Position numbers and translations under genes: made by a program | Shown: positions 6,244-15,249 of the stretch, one piece after another | Numbering within the stretch: the first letter of the stretch is position 1 | Layout: every line of letters starts with the position of its first letter | Notes under the pieces: generated by a model | Database searches by the model: none | Seen by the model: the letters and a program-made list of their open reading frames with translations, nothing else | Told to the model about the DNA's origin: nothing | NCBI RefSeq assembly: GCF_010730195.1 | Contig: NZ_AP022613.1 | Span: 4,712,001 to 4,776,000, forward strand | From: Mycobacterium conspicuum | Lineage (GTDB): Bacteria > Actinomycetota > Actinomycetes > Mycobacteriales > Mycobacteriaceae | DNA length: 64,000 bases | Direction of reading: 5' to 3'

Positions 6244-9074
6244 GCGACCCCATCAGCGAGCCCAGGATGAAGCGACCCTTCGTCCCCAGAATGGTTCGCG
6301 TCCTTGCGATACCGATCATCGCCTTCTGGGCGCTTCTTGCCGTGTCGACGAACACCTTCATGCCGCAAGTGGAAAGGGTCGCAGAGGAATTGGCGGGGCC
6401 GGTGGTCCCGCACTACGCGCCGTCGCAGCGCGCGCTGCTGTCCATCGGTGCGAAGTTCCACGAGTCCGATTCGACCAGCTTGGCCATGGTCGTGCTGGAA
6501 GGCACCAGGCCGCTGGGCGACGTGGACCATCAGTACTACGACGAGTTGGTGCGCCGACTGCAGCAAGACCCCAAGCACGTGCAGTACGTGATGGATCTGT
6601 GGGGCAAGCCGATCACCGCGGCGGGGGCGCAGAGCCTCGACGGCAAGGCCACCTACGTGCTGCTGCGGCTCGCCGGCGACATCGGCCAGATGCAGGCCAA
6701 TGAATCGGTGGCCGCCGTGCGGAGCATCGTCGCGAAGGACACGCCGCCGCCCGGGCTCAGGGTCTACGTCAGCGGCGCGGCACCGCTCGCCTCGGACACG
6801 GTCGCCATCGCGAACTCGAGCTTGAACGACATCACGATCGTGACGATCTTTCTCATCATCGGGATGTTGCTCCTGGTGTACCGCTCCATCGTCACCCTGT
6901 TCGTGCCCCTCGCCGGGGTGCTGTTCGAAATGCTTGTCGCCAAAGGGGTTATCGCAACCCTTGGGCATCTGGGCTACATCGAGCTTTCGTCGTTCGCGGT
7001 GAACATCGTCGTCGCGCTGACCCTGGGCGCGGGGACCGACTACGGCATCTTCTTGATGGGCCGCTATCACGAGGCGCGCCACGACGGCGAAAGCAGGGAG
7101 CAGGCGTTCTACACCGCGTATAAGAGCGTGACGCCGGTCATCCTGGGCTCCGGGCTGACGATCGCCGGGGCGTGCTACTGCCTGACGTTCGCGCGGCTCA
7201 ACTACTTCCACACCATGGGGCCCGCCGTCGCCATCAGCATGCTGTTCACCATCGCGGCCGCGCTGACGCTCGGCCCGGCCTTCCTGACCGTGGGCAGCCT
7301 CTTCGGGCTCTTCGACCCGAAGAGCAAAGCCAAGGCGCAACTGTATCGGCGAATCGGGGCCAGCGTCGTCCGCTGGCCGGTGCCGATCCTTGCGGCCAGC
7401 AGCGCCGCCGTCGTGTTCGGGGCGATCTTCGTGCCGACCTACCGGCAGAACTACGACGACCGTCAGTACCAACCGCATAATTCCGCCGCCAATCAGGGTT
7501 TCGCCGCGGCGGATCGGCACTTCCCCAAGAGCAAGCTGTTCTCGGAAATGCTGATGGTCGAGACCGATCACGACATGCGCAATTCGGCCGACTTCATCTC
7601 ACTGGACCGGGTGGCGAAGGCGCTCATCCGGCTGCCCGGCGTCGCGATGGTGCAAAGCATCACCCGGCCCATGGGTCGGCCGCTGGAACATGCCACGATT
7701 CCGTACCTGTTCACCACGCAGGGCAGCGGTAGCGGTCAACAGCTTCCGTTCAACCAACAGCAGAACGCCAATACCAGCCAGCAGGCGGAGATCACGCGAC
7801 ACAGCGTGGCCGTCCTGCGCAAGGAAATCGGCTTCTTCCAACAGATGTCCGACGAGCTGCACCAGACCGTGCTCACCGTCGAGGATCTCGAACGGGTCAC
7901 CCACGAGATGAACGAGGAAATCTCGAATCTCGACGACTTCTTCCGACCGATCAAGAGCTACTTCTATTGGGAACGCCACTGTTTCGACATCCCGATCTGC
8001 TGGACGTTCAGGTCGGTGTTCGACACGCTCGACCACATCGACAAGTTGGCCGAGGACATCACCGCCGCCAAGACCTCCCTCGAGGCGCTCGACAAGATCA
8101 TCCCGCAGATCATCATCCAGCTGAAACTCACCGCCGACGACTCGGAGGCGTTGGCCAATCTTTTGGTCAGCACGTACGGGCAGTCTTCTCTGCAGTCCAC
8201 CCAGACCGGCCAGACCTATTTCGACCAAGTCAACGTGGGGCTCGACTTCGATCAGGCCCGCAGCGATGACTTCTTCTACATCCCGCACGAGGGCTTCGAC
8301 AACGACGACGTCAAAACCGGCATGAAGCTGCTGATGTCGCCGGACGGGGAGGCCGCTCGGTTCATCGTCACGCACGAGGGGGACGCCAACGGCCCAGACG
8401 GTGTGCAGCACGTCGAACAGTTCCCCACGGCGATAACCGTTGCGCTGAAAGAGACTTCGCTCGCCGGCGCGCGAGTCTATATTGGCGGATCCGGATCAAC
8501 CAATAAGGACATCAAGGGATACGCCGCGTCCGATCTGCTCATCGTGGCGATCGCCGCCTTCGTGCTGATCTTCTTGATCATGCTGTTCCTGACGCGAAGT
8601 CTGATGGCCGCCTTGGTGATTCCCAGCACGGTGGCCTTCTCCTACGCCGGAGCGTTCGGTCTCTCAATCCTGGTCTGGCAGCACCTCATCGGCCTGCCGC
8701 TGCATTGGCTGATCTTGCCGCTGACGTTCATCATCCTGGTGGCCGTCGGTTCGGACTACAACCTGCTGCTGATCCTGCGCGTCAAGGAGGAACTGCACGC
8801 CGGAATCCACACCGGCCTGATCCGCGCGCTCGGCAGCACCGGCGGCGTGGTGACGTCCGCCGGTTTGGTGTTCGCGTTCACCATGCTGGCGATGCTCACC
8901 AGCGACCTGCGCACCATCGGTGAGGTGGGTTCCACGGTGTGCATCGGCCTGTTGCTCGATACGCTGATCGTGCGTTCGTTCGTCGTGCCCTGCATCCTGC
9001 GGATTCTCGGGCCCTGGTTCTGGTGGCCGACGCTGGTGCGTTCCCGTCCGCTACGGCCGGTGGGACAGAGCTAG
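6240..9074 (+). CDS. MmpL-family RND transporter (pair 1)
   Basis: Inner-membrane RND-superfamily exporter of cell-envelope lipids or siderophores, driven by the proton gradient. The 944-residue product has the usual MmpL plan: a first helix at about 17-37, a porter domain, and a helix block with the proton-relay motif GTDYGIFLMGRYHEAR. A second porter domain contains the family's SYFYWERHCFDIPICW segment, and the second helix block carries GSDYNLLLI. It ends FWWPTLVRSRPLRPV. The start ATG 6240 overlaps the mmpS stop. The insert between the halves is typical of the MmpL4/5 branch. The substrate cannot be read from sequence. Confidence 0.93.
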   Translation: MSDPISEPRMKRPFVPRMVRVLAIPIIAFWALLAVSTNTFMPQVERVAEELAGPVVPHYAPSQRALLSIGAKFHESDSTSLAMVVLEGTRPLGDVDHQYYDELVRRLQQDPKHVQYVMDLWGKPITAAGAQSLDGKATYVLLRLAGDIGQMQANESVAAVRSIVAKDTPPPGLRVYVSGAAPLASDTVAIANSSLNDITIVTIFLIIGMLLLVYRSIVTLFVPLAGVLFEMLVAKGVIATLGHLGYIELSSFAVNIVVALTLGAGTDYGIFLMGRYHEARHDGESREQAFYTAYKSVTPVILGSGLTIAGACYCLTFARLNYFHTMGPAVAISMLFTIAAALTLGPAFLTVGSLFGLFDPKSKAKAQLYRRIGASVVRWPVPILAASSAAVVFGAIFVPTYRQNYDDRQYQPHNSAANQGFAAADRHFPKSKLFSEMLMVETDHDMRNSADFISLDRVAKALIRLPGVAMVQSITRPMGRPLEHATIPYLFTTQGSGSGQQLPFNQQQNANTSQQAEITRHSVAVLRKEIGFFQQMSDELHQTVLTVEDLERVTHEMNEEISNLDDFFRPIKSYFYWERHCFDIPICWTFRSVFDTLDHIDKLAEDITAAKTSLEALDKIIPQIIIQLKLTADDSEALANLLVSTYGQSSLQSTQTGQTYFDQVNVGLDFDQARSDDFFYIPHEGFDNDDVKTGMKLLMSPDGEAARFIVTHEGDANGPDGVQHVEQFPTAITVALKETSLAGARVYIGGSGSTNKDIKGYAASDLLIVAIAAFVLIFLIMLFLTRSLMAALVIPSTVAFSYAGAFGLSILVWQHLIGLPLHWLILPLTFIILVAVGSDYNLLLILRVKEELHAGIHTGLIRALGSTGGVVTSAGLVFAFTMLAMLTSDLRTIGEVGSTVCIGLLLDTLIVRSFVVPCILRILGPWFWWPTLVRSRPLRPVGQS

Positions 9075-9409
9075 CCGCCGTTGGGGCAGTAGACCGCTTC
9101 GGCGGTGTTGACCATCGCCGTGACATCGCCGAACGACAAGCCCTGGGCCCCCATCACGGCGTGGACGTCCTGGGCGATCTTCTCCGGCGGCAGACCCACG
9201 AACCAGCGGTCGAAGCAGATGTGGCGCGCCAGCTCGACCATGGCGACGTCGTGGCCCTGATCCGGCGGCCACGTGAAGCCCTGAGCGCGCAGTTGAGCAA
9301 GGTAGGCGCCGTCCGCGGGGTCGGCGGTCGCAATCGCGGTGCTGGCAACCAGGGCGGCGCCCGCAACAACCGGGATGGTCAGTCTGGCTAGCCAGCGAGG
9401 GGGAAGCAT
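9071..9409 (-). CDS. secreted DUF732 protein
   Basis: Small exported protein of unknown function. The 112-residue product has a cleavable signal peptide (LTIPVVAGAALVASTAIATADP, cleavage after the TADP region) and a DUF732 domain, with DGAYLAQLRAQGFTW, a GHDVAMVELARHIC segment and the closing MVNTAEAVYCPNGG. The two Cys probably form a disulphide. Its stop overlaps the convergent mmpL stop by 4 bp. A second, longer DUF732 protein is encoded at 10552-11190, so two copies frame the EXPERA-like gene. Confidence 0.85.
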   Translation of the reverse strand: MLPPRWLARLTIPVVAGAALVASTAIATADPADGAYLAQLRAQGFTWPPDQGHDVAMVELARHICFDRWFVGLPPEKIAQDVHAVMGAQGLSFGDVTAMVNTAEAVYCPNGG

Positions 9410-9506
9410 TGATGCGATTCCTTTCTCCGCTTTTCTTGACGCTTCTTAGGTTCTTGGGGCCCTTGGGGTTCCGACAGTGTGCGGCCCCAAAGCGGCGCCG
9501 AGATGA

Positions 9507-9512
9507 AGAATA
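9507..9512 (-). promoter_or_regulatory. predicted -10 box for the DUF732 gene
   Basis: Read on the minus strand this is TATTCT, about 97 bp upstream of the DUF732 start, with TTTACC as a weak -35 upstream. Prediction only. Confidence 0.3.
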
Positions 9513-9581
9513 GAGAAAGTAGGGTAAAACTGCGCAACCTTTCGGTAACTCATCCTTTCGACGGATAACTGTCGCTCGCCA

Positions 9582-9627
9582 TTGACGACGCTGGGCGCCG
9601 TCGATAGAGTCAACTACTTGATATCAA
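9582..9627 (+). promoter_or_regulatory. promoter and palindrome upstream of the EXPERA-like gene
   Basis: TTGACG (9582-9587), 17 bp, TAGAGT (9605-9610) is a good SigA-type promoter. The perfect palindrome TTGATATCAA (9618-9627) falls at the expected transcription start, where a repressor would act. A ribosome site (GAGGTAGGAA) precedes ATG 9664. Confidence 0.5.
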
Positions 9628-9663
9628 TCACTTGACATTGTCGTCGAGGTAGGAAGCAACGCC

Positions 9664-10482
9664 ATGGAATCACCCGAGCTGGCACGCCCATTCGCAGCGC
9701 ACCGTCAACGGACTTACATCGGCCTGCTTGCGGTCGTCGGCGCCGTCTTCGTCTTCATGACCATCGCCGAGGCCACCGGGCTGCTGCCTCCGACGTTGAC
9801 GGTGGACGTGGCGGCAAACCTGATCTTCGGCATTCCGGTACTGCTGTTGCCTCTCATCTTGTTCTGGAATGCACGGGGCGAGCAGCGATCTCGCCTGCAG
9901 CTTGCGGCGGAACTCACGCTGATCTACATACCGCTCACGGCAGGTAGCCAACTGACCTATGAGTTGCCGTTCCTGCTCGGCCACCCGTTCAACCTGTGGA
10001 ATGCCACGACGCACCCGGGGTGGCGGTGGCTGTGGTGGCAGTACGGCATGGCCGACACCCGCTACCGCAGCGACGACCCGTGGATCTTCGGACTGGAGTT
10101 CGCCGCGGTGCCCGTCGGCATCATGCTCACGATCGCCTGGCTGCGCTTGTTGCGCAAAGGTTTATCGGATGAGTCACGGATCAAATGTCTATGGTTGATC
10201 TTCTTCGGCGTCGCGGAGCTGCTCACCGGAACGGTTGTCTACTACGTGAGCGAGATCCGCGCCGGCTTCCATGACATCGGTCAGGGCGCTTATGGGTTGT
10301 GGTTCAAGCTCGTCGGGGAGAACGTCCCATACATGATCTTGCCGGTCTTCGTGCTCTACGCCGTCTACCTTCAGGTCGACTACCTGACCAGGCGAGCGGG
10401 AGCGGCGGCGGCAGTGAGCGCCGAGACCGAGTCCGCGGCATCGGACGAAGCTTTCCGCGACGTAGGCACTTTTGCCCGTTAG
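9664..10482 (+). CDS. multi-pass membrane protein, EXPERA/EBP-like
   Basis: Probably related to emopamil-binding-protein (EXPERA) membrane proteins, which in eukaryotes act on sterols; the bacterial role is unknown. The 272-residue product has about six hydrophobic helices. It contains the EXPERA-like signature region LTYELPFLLGHPF, then WWQYGMADTRYRSDDPWIFGLEFAAV, that is a WxxY-xx-D-x-RY...D...E pattern. The C-terminal 35 residues are charged and probably cytoplasmic. The start ATG 9664 has a good ribosome site. It stands alone between two DUF732 genes on the other strand. Family assignment rests on motif resemblance only. Confidence 0.55.
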   Translation: MESPELARPFAAHRQRTYIGLLAVVGAVFVFMTIAEATGLLPPTLTVDVAANLIFGIPVLLLPLILFWNARGEQRSRLQLAAELTLIYIPLTAGSQLTYELPFLLGHPFNLWNATTHPGWRWLWWQYGMADTRYRSDDPWIFGLEFAAVPVGIMLTIAWLRLLRKGLSDESRIKCLWLIFFGVAELLTGTVVYYVSEIRAGFHDIGQGAYGLWFKLVGENVPYMILPVFVLYAVYLQVDYLTRRAGAAAAVSAETESAASDEAFRDVGTFAR

Positions 10483-10551
10483 TCGAGAACGCCAGGCGCA
10501 CAGCAGCTTTCACCGTCCTGGACGGTGCGATGCGTGGCGGCGCGGATGCGG

Positions 10552-11190
10552 CTAGGGCGCGAGCGCGATGATGCCGGGTTCCATAGGTGGCGGTGCCGGG
10601 GCCGCTCCGCCGATGCCACCACCATGGCCGCCCCCGCCAACGGCGATGCCCGGCGGAGGACCGACTACGGGAGGCGCCTTCTTGGGCGGGGTGGGGGCCG
10701 CCGACTGCGGCAGTTTAACCAGGTGGGCGTCCGGGACCTGGGGCAGGGGCGGATCCGGATTGGCCACGTCAGCGCCTTGGCTGAAGGACGCCAGCCTCAC
10801 TTGTTCGCCGGATCTCTGCCGGCGAGTGAAGCCCACCTGATGGTTCGGGCAGTAGGCTCCCGCGGACGCCCACACGAATCGGATCGCTGACCGATGGACA
10901 CGACCCGGGTCGGCGCCGGGGGTCACGGTCTTGGCGTAGTCCTCGAATTCGTCCACCACGGTGTCCAAAGGAACACCGCCGTTTAACTCGCCACAAACCT
11001 CGTGAGCCGTCTTGATGAGGTTCGGTATGCCCGAGACAGCCGGAACGCCTTGCTCATCGAGCAGCGCCAAAAACTGCGCGTCCTGGCTTGCGTCGGCCGA
11101 TGCCGCGCCGCCGTGCAGAATTGCGGCGCCGGTGAGCGCGACGGCGACGGAAACTCGAGAGCCGACGCGAATGGTGATGCCGGTGAACAT
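10552..11190 (-). CDS. secreted DUF732 protein with proline-rich tail
   Basis: Exported protein of unknown function. From ATG 11190, preceded by a GGAG ribosome site, the product has 212 residues. It has a signal peptide (RVSVAVALTGAAILHGGAASADA), a DUF732 domain (about 35-115: AQFLALLDEQGVPAVSG, HEVCGELNGGV, AIRFVWASAGAYCPNH with two conserved Cys), then an 80-residue Pro/Gly-rich low-complexity tail (PTPPKKAPPVVGPPPG, GGGGHGGGIGG). The tail suggests a surface-exposed or wall-spanning stalk. The frame is open 28 codons further upstream, but that part has no export signal and the internal start fits better. Confidence 0.8.
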   Translation of the reverse strand: MFTGITIRVGSRVSVAVALTGAAILHGGAASADASQDAQFLALLDEQGVPAVSGIPNLIKTAHEVCGELNGGVPLDTVVDEFEDYAKTVTPGADPGRVHRSAIRFVWASAGAYCPNHQVGFTRRQRSGEQVRLASFSQGADVANPDPPLPQVPDAHLVKLPQSAAPTPPKKAPPVVGPPPGIAVGGGGHGGGIGGAAPAPPPMEPGIIALAP

Positions 11191-11424
11191 GGCCGGGCTC
11201 CGTTCTGCTCGGTCCCCCGCTTCGTGCGTGATGTCTGGTCGGGCTTCCCTCCCACCCCGGGAATTAACTGGCAATTTACCACCAGTTCACCAAGAACGGG
11301 AGCCTCACACGCGCGTCAAAAGACGATCGCGCGCAGGACCAAACATCCCCGGCACCCGGTGGAGGCGGCTCGTTTTGAGGTAGCGTTTTGAGAGGATGCG
11401 CGACAGATGCGGAGGGGCGCCACG

Positions 11425-11865
11425 GTGAATCTCGGTCTATGGGGCTATCTGACGATACTTGCCGCCGTGATGGCAGTCGTGTTCATCACTTGCGTGTTCG
11501 TTTTCATACGACGACTAGAAGATCGAACACCTGCGTCGCTCGGCGAAAAGGTGGGTGCCCACAAAGCGGTGTTGGCGAAATTGCGTAAACGCCAAGCGAT
11601 GTCGCAGGACGAAGTGGACTATGCGACCGAGCTAGTCTCTGATGCGCGGTCCCCGCTGGCGTACGCGATACCGGCCGCCCTGTTCTCGATGGGGTTCTTT
11701 TACGTGGTGGGCTGTCTCTACGAGTTACACATCTATGGCGGTGCCCCGTCCTTTCGGACGTTCATCGGGGGGCTGCCCATGTTGGCCTCGATGAATATTG
11801 TCGCTCAGCTGCGTAGGGTTGCGGGATTGAAGCGGCGCTTACCGGAAGCCGCTAGCAAGGTCTGA
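11425..11865 (+). CDS. small membrane protein, mmpS/mmpL-associated (copy 2)
   Basis: Paralogue of the protein at 5212-5640; function unknown. From GTG 11425 (ribosome site CGGAGGGG) the product is 146 residues and begins VNLGLWGYLTILAAVMAV, aligning with MLGSGLWGGLCLIALAL of copy 1. Shared landmarks are R-x-L-x-DR, LGEKVGAHKAVLAKLRKRQAMSQDEVDYA, SPLAYAIPAALFSMGFFYVVGCLYELH and GGLPMLASMNIVAQL. The order is TM helix, cytoplasmic charged segment, two TM helices, basic tail. It is convergent with the second mmpL, 28 bp apart. Two copies next to two mmpL genes suggest that the whole neighbourhood was duplicated. Confidence 0.7.
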   Translation: MNLGLWGYLTILAAVMAVVFITCVFVFIRRLEDRTPASLGEKVGAHKAVLAKLRKRQAMSQDEVDYATELVSDARSPLAYAIPAALFSMGFFYVVGCLYELHIYGGAPSFRTFIGGLPMLASMNIVAQLRRVAGLKRRLPEAASKV

Positions 11866-11893
11866 CCCGAGGCGTCCGACACGATCTCGGCAA

Positions 11894-14803
11894 TTACGCT
11901 GTGTGGCCGCGTGATTCGGCGGTGACCGCCGGGTCGCCGTCTTCCCACAGCAGCAGTTGACGGACCGATTCGCGTGACCCGTAGGGCCGAAGCATCTGAC
12001 TGGCGGGGCGGGGGCGCACCCGTTGCGGCCACCAGAACCAGCGCCCGAGCAGCGTCGCGACCGACGGCGTCATGAACGAACGCACAATCAGCGTGTCGAA
12101 CAGCAGGCCGAGCGCGATCGTGGTCCCGATCTGACCGAGCACGCGCAGATCGGCGAACACGAAGGAGCCCATGGTGGCGGCGAACACCATGCCCGCGGAG
12201 GTGACGACCGAGCCCGAGCCCGCCATCGCGCGGATGATGCCCGTCTTCAAGCCGGCGCCGATCTCCTCCTTGAACCGGGAGATCAGCAGCAGGTTGTAGT
12301 CCGAACCGACCGCCAACAGCAGAATGACCGCCAGCGCCAGCACGATCCAGAACAACTCGATACCCATGATGTCCTGCCAGATCAGCACCGAGAGACCGAA
12401 GGAGGCGCCCAACGACAGCGCCACCGTGCCCACGATGACGAACGCGGCCACCAGCGAGCGGGTGATGAACATCATGATGAGCAAGATCAAGGCCAGCGCG
12501 GACATGCCGACGATCATGAGGTCGTATTTGGCGCCGTCCTGAATGTCCTTGTACGTCGCGGCGGTACCGGCCAAGTAGATGTTGCTCCCCGCCAGGGGTG
12601 TGCCCTTGAGGGCTTCGGTCGCGGCGTCCCTGATCGCGTCGATGTGTGAAATGCCTCGCGGGGTAGCGGGATCGCCATCGTGTGTGATGATCATGCGGGC
12701 CGCCTTGCCGTCCGGCGACATGAACATCTTCATGCCGCGCTGGAATTCGGAGTTGGTGAAGACCTCCGGCGGTAGGTAGAAGGAGTCGTCATTTTTGGCC
12801 GCGTCGAACGCTTGCCCCATCGCGGTGGAGTTCTGCGTGGCGGCGGCGGCCTGGTCGTTGATCCCCGACGTGGTGGCGTAGTTGGTCAGGGTCAGGTCCC
12901 GATTCTTCTGCTGGAGCGCGATCTGGGGCGGCAGCAGCGCCAGCAATTTGGGCTGCAGCGCATTCAATTGATCCAAGCTTGCCGTGATCTGTCCGAACTG
13001 GTCGGTCAGCGCGTCGATGCCGTCGAGGGCGTCGAAGACCGCTCGTAGCGCCGCGCAGGCCGGGATGTCGAAACAGTGCCGCTCCCAATAGAAGTAAGCG
13101 CGCAGCGGCCTGAAGAAGTCGTCGAAGGTGGCGATTTCGTCGCGCAGGGTGGTAACCGTTTCGACGGTGGTATGGAATGCTTTGGTCTGCGCGGCCGTAG
13201 CGGCCGCGGACTGCTGCTGCAGGGCGTACTGCTGCTTCAAGATCTCGATCGTCGCATTGATCTGGTCGGCCTGTTTCAACAGGTCGGCGGCGCGGTCTTG
13301 TTGGTACTTCAGGTTTTCGATCTGGCCCGTGTTTTGCGCGCTGATCTGAAACGGTATCGAGCTGTGGTCCAGCGGGGTGCCCAACGGGCGGGTGATGGAC
13401 TGCACCTCGGCAATGCCCTTGGTGTGAAAGATCGCCTTGGCCACCCGCTCCAGGATGATCATGTCGGCCGAATTTCGCAGATCGTGATCGGCGTCGATCA
13501 TCAGCAACTCGGGATTGAGCCGGGCTTGCGAGAAGTGGCGCCCGGCCGCCGCGTAGCCCACGTTGGCCGGGGCATCGGCCGGCATGTAGGGGCGGGTGTC
13601 GTAGCTCGTCTTGTATCCCGGCAGGGCGAGCAGGCCGATCAGAGCGATGGCGACGGTCACCACCAGCACGGGTCCGGGCCAACGGACGATGGCCGTGCCG
13701 ATGCGCCGCCAACCCCGGCTGCGCATCGGGCGGGCGGGTTCGAAGAGGCCGAAGTGCCGGCCGATGCTCAGCACGGCCGGGGCCAGGGTCAGCGCGGCCG
13801 CCAGCGCGACGACGACGCCGGTCGCCGCGGGGATGGCCATGGTCTGGAAGTAGGGCAGCCGGGTGAAGTGCAGGCAGAACACGGCGCCGGCGATCGTCAG
13901 GCCCGAACCCAGGATGACGTGCGCGGTCCCGTGGTACATCGTCGCGAAGGCGGCGGTCCGCTCCTGGCCGGTGAGGCGCCCTTCGTGGTAACGGCCGAGA
14001 ATGAAGATCGCATAGTCGGTTCCGGCGGCGATGACCAGTAGCGTCAGGATGTTGGTCGAGTACGTCGACAGCCCGATGACACCGGCGTTCGCGAGCACGG
14101 CGACGACTCCGCGCGACGCGGTCAGTTCAATCATCACGGTGAAAATCACCAGCGCTGCCGTGGTGACACGGCGGTAGATGAAGAGCAGCATCAGCAGGAT
14201 CACGCCGATGGTGATCAGGGTGGTCTTCAGCGTGCCCTTGCTGCCCACCTCGAACTGATCGGTGACGAGCGGCGCGCCGCCGGTGACGTAGGCCTTCACC
14301 CCCGGCGGCGCGGGTGTGCTGTTCACGATGTTGCGCACCGCATCGACGGACTGGTTGGCCAACGACTCGCCCTGGTTGCCGGCGAGGTAGACCTGCACCA
14401 ACGCGGCCTTGCCGTCGGCGCTCTGGGATCCGGCCGCCGTCAGCGGATCCCCCCAGAAGTCCTGAATGTGCTCGACGTGCTTGGTGTCCTGGCTGAGCTT
14501 GCGGATCAAGCCGTCGTAGTAGTGGTGCGCGTCGGCACCGAGCGGCCGATCGCCCTCGAGCACGATCATGGCCGCGCTGTCGGAATCGAACTCGTGGAAC
14601 ACCTGGCCGATGCGCTTGCTGGCCTGCAGCGACGGCGCATCCTGCGGGCTGAGCGACACGTTGTGTTGTTGGGCAACCCGTTCCAGCTGCGGCACAAAGA
14701 CATTCGTGACCACGGCCAGGCCCAGCCAGAACCCCGCGATCAACACCGAGTACCGACGGAGCAGATCGGGCACCGAAAGTCGTTGGGTGTCAGGGGTACT
14801 CAT
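11894..14803 (-). CDS. MmpL-family RND transporter (pair 2)
   Basis: Envelope-lipid or siderophore exporter of 969 residues. Typical MmpL landmarks: first helix SVLIAGFWLGLAVVTNVFVPQLE, Asp-Tyr proton-relay segments AAGTDYAIFILGRYHEGR and GSDYNLLLISRFKEEIG, the porter-domain segment AYFYWERHCFDIPACA, and the C-terminal FWWPQRVRPRP. The extended Gln/Ala-rich middle (KQQYALQQQSAAATAAQ) is a coiled-coil-like insert of the MmpL4/5 branch. The start ATG 14803 overlaps the mmpS stop (ATGA). It is the last gene of the tetR-mmpS-mmpL operon read toward lower coordinates. Confidence 0.93.
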   Translation of the reverse strand: MSTPDTQRLSVPDLLRRYSVLIAGFWLGLAVVTNVFVPQLERVAQQHNVSLSPQDAPSLQASKRIGQVFHEFDSDSAAMIVLEGDRPLGADAHHYYDGLIRKLSQDTKHVEHIQDFWGDPLTAAGSQSADGKAALVQVYLAGNQGESLANQSVDAVRNIVNSTPAPPGVKAYVTGGAPLVTDQFEVGSKGTLKTTLITIGVILLMLLFIYRRVTTAALVIFTVMIELTASRGVVAVLANAGVIGLSTYSTNILTLLVIAAGTDYAIFILGRYHEGRLTGQERTAAFATMYHGTAHVILGSGLTIAGAVFCLHFTRLPYFQTMAIPAATGVVVALAAALTLAPAVLSIGRHFGLFEPARPMRSRGWRRIGTAIVRWPGPVLVVTVAIALIGLLALPGYKTSYDTRPYMPADAPANVGYAAAGRHFSQARLNPELLMIDADHDLRNSADMIILERVAKAIFHTKGIAEVQSITRPLGTPLDHSSIPFQISAQNTGQIENLKYQQDRAADLLKQADQINATIEILKQQYALQQQSAAATAAQTKAFHTTVETVTTLRDEIATFDDFFRPLRAYFYWERHCFDIPACAALRAVFDALDGIDALTDQFGQITASLDQLNALQPKLLALLPPQIALQQKNRDLTLTNYATTSGINDQAAAATQNSTAMGQAFDAAKNDDSFYLPPEVFTNSEFQRGMKMFMSPDGKAARMIITHDGDPATPRGISHIDAIRDAATEALKGTPLAGSNIYLAGTAATYKDIQDGAKYDLMIVGMSALALILLIMMFITRSLVAAFVIVGTVALSLGASFGLSVLIWQDIMGIELFWIVLALAVILLLAVGSDYNLLLISRFKEEIGAGLKTGIIRAMAGSGSVVTSAGMVFAATMGSFVFADLRVLGQIGTTIALGLLFDTLIVRSFMTPSVATLLGRWFWWPQRVRPRPASQMLRPYGSRESVRQLLLWEDGDPAVTAESRGHTA

Positions 14804-15249
14804 CCGGACTTGTCCAGGCAGAAGGTGTAGGCGTTCAATTTGTTGACCGTTCTCTCGTCCTTCACCACACCGTCGATGGTGATGCGGCAGCTCAGCGAAC
14901 TGCTATTCCCTTGGGCCATGACGTTGACGAATACCGCGGGATCGGTTGTCGTGACGTCGTAGGACCACGGCAGCGGCGCGTTGTCAACGCGCTGCGGTTG
15001 GGCATGGACGTCCAGGTAATTGATCGACGCCACCGTGCCGGGCGGCCCGAAAACCTCGAGCACCACATGTTTGGGGTTGAACGGAGCGGAGTCGTTGGTG
15101 AGGCCGCTGCCCGCCTTCGTGCTGTAGTGCGAGCCGAAGATGCCGTGCAGCCGGTACACGCCAAACGCGACGAGCGCGACCACGACCACGGCCACCACTA
15201 TCATCCACCCCCGCTTGAGCAGGCCGCCGGGCGAGATCCGTTGTCTCAC
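14800..15249 (-). CDS. MmpS-family membrane protein (pair 2)
   Basis: Accessory protein to the downstream MmpL. From GTG 15249 the product is 149 residues: transmembrane helix RGWMIVVAVVVVALVAFGVY, then the extracytoplasmic domain with VVLEVFGPPGTVASINYLD, APLPWSYDVTTT, SCRITIDGVV and the final YTFCLDKSG, including the two conserved Cys. The frame extends upstream to 15459, but that stretch overlaps the TetR gene and is not MmpS-like. The start codon overlaps the tetR stop (GTGA, 15246-15249), so all three genes are translationally coupled. Confidence 0.9.
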   Translation of the reverse strand: MRQRISPGGLLKRGWMIVVAVVVVALVAFGVYRLHGIFGSHYSTKAGSGLTNDSAPFNPKHVVLEVFGPPGTVASINYLDVHAQPQRVDNAPLPWSYDVTTTDPAVFVNVMAQGNSSSLSCRITIDGVVKDERTVNKLNAYTFCLDKSG

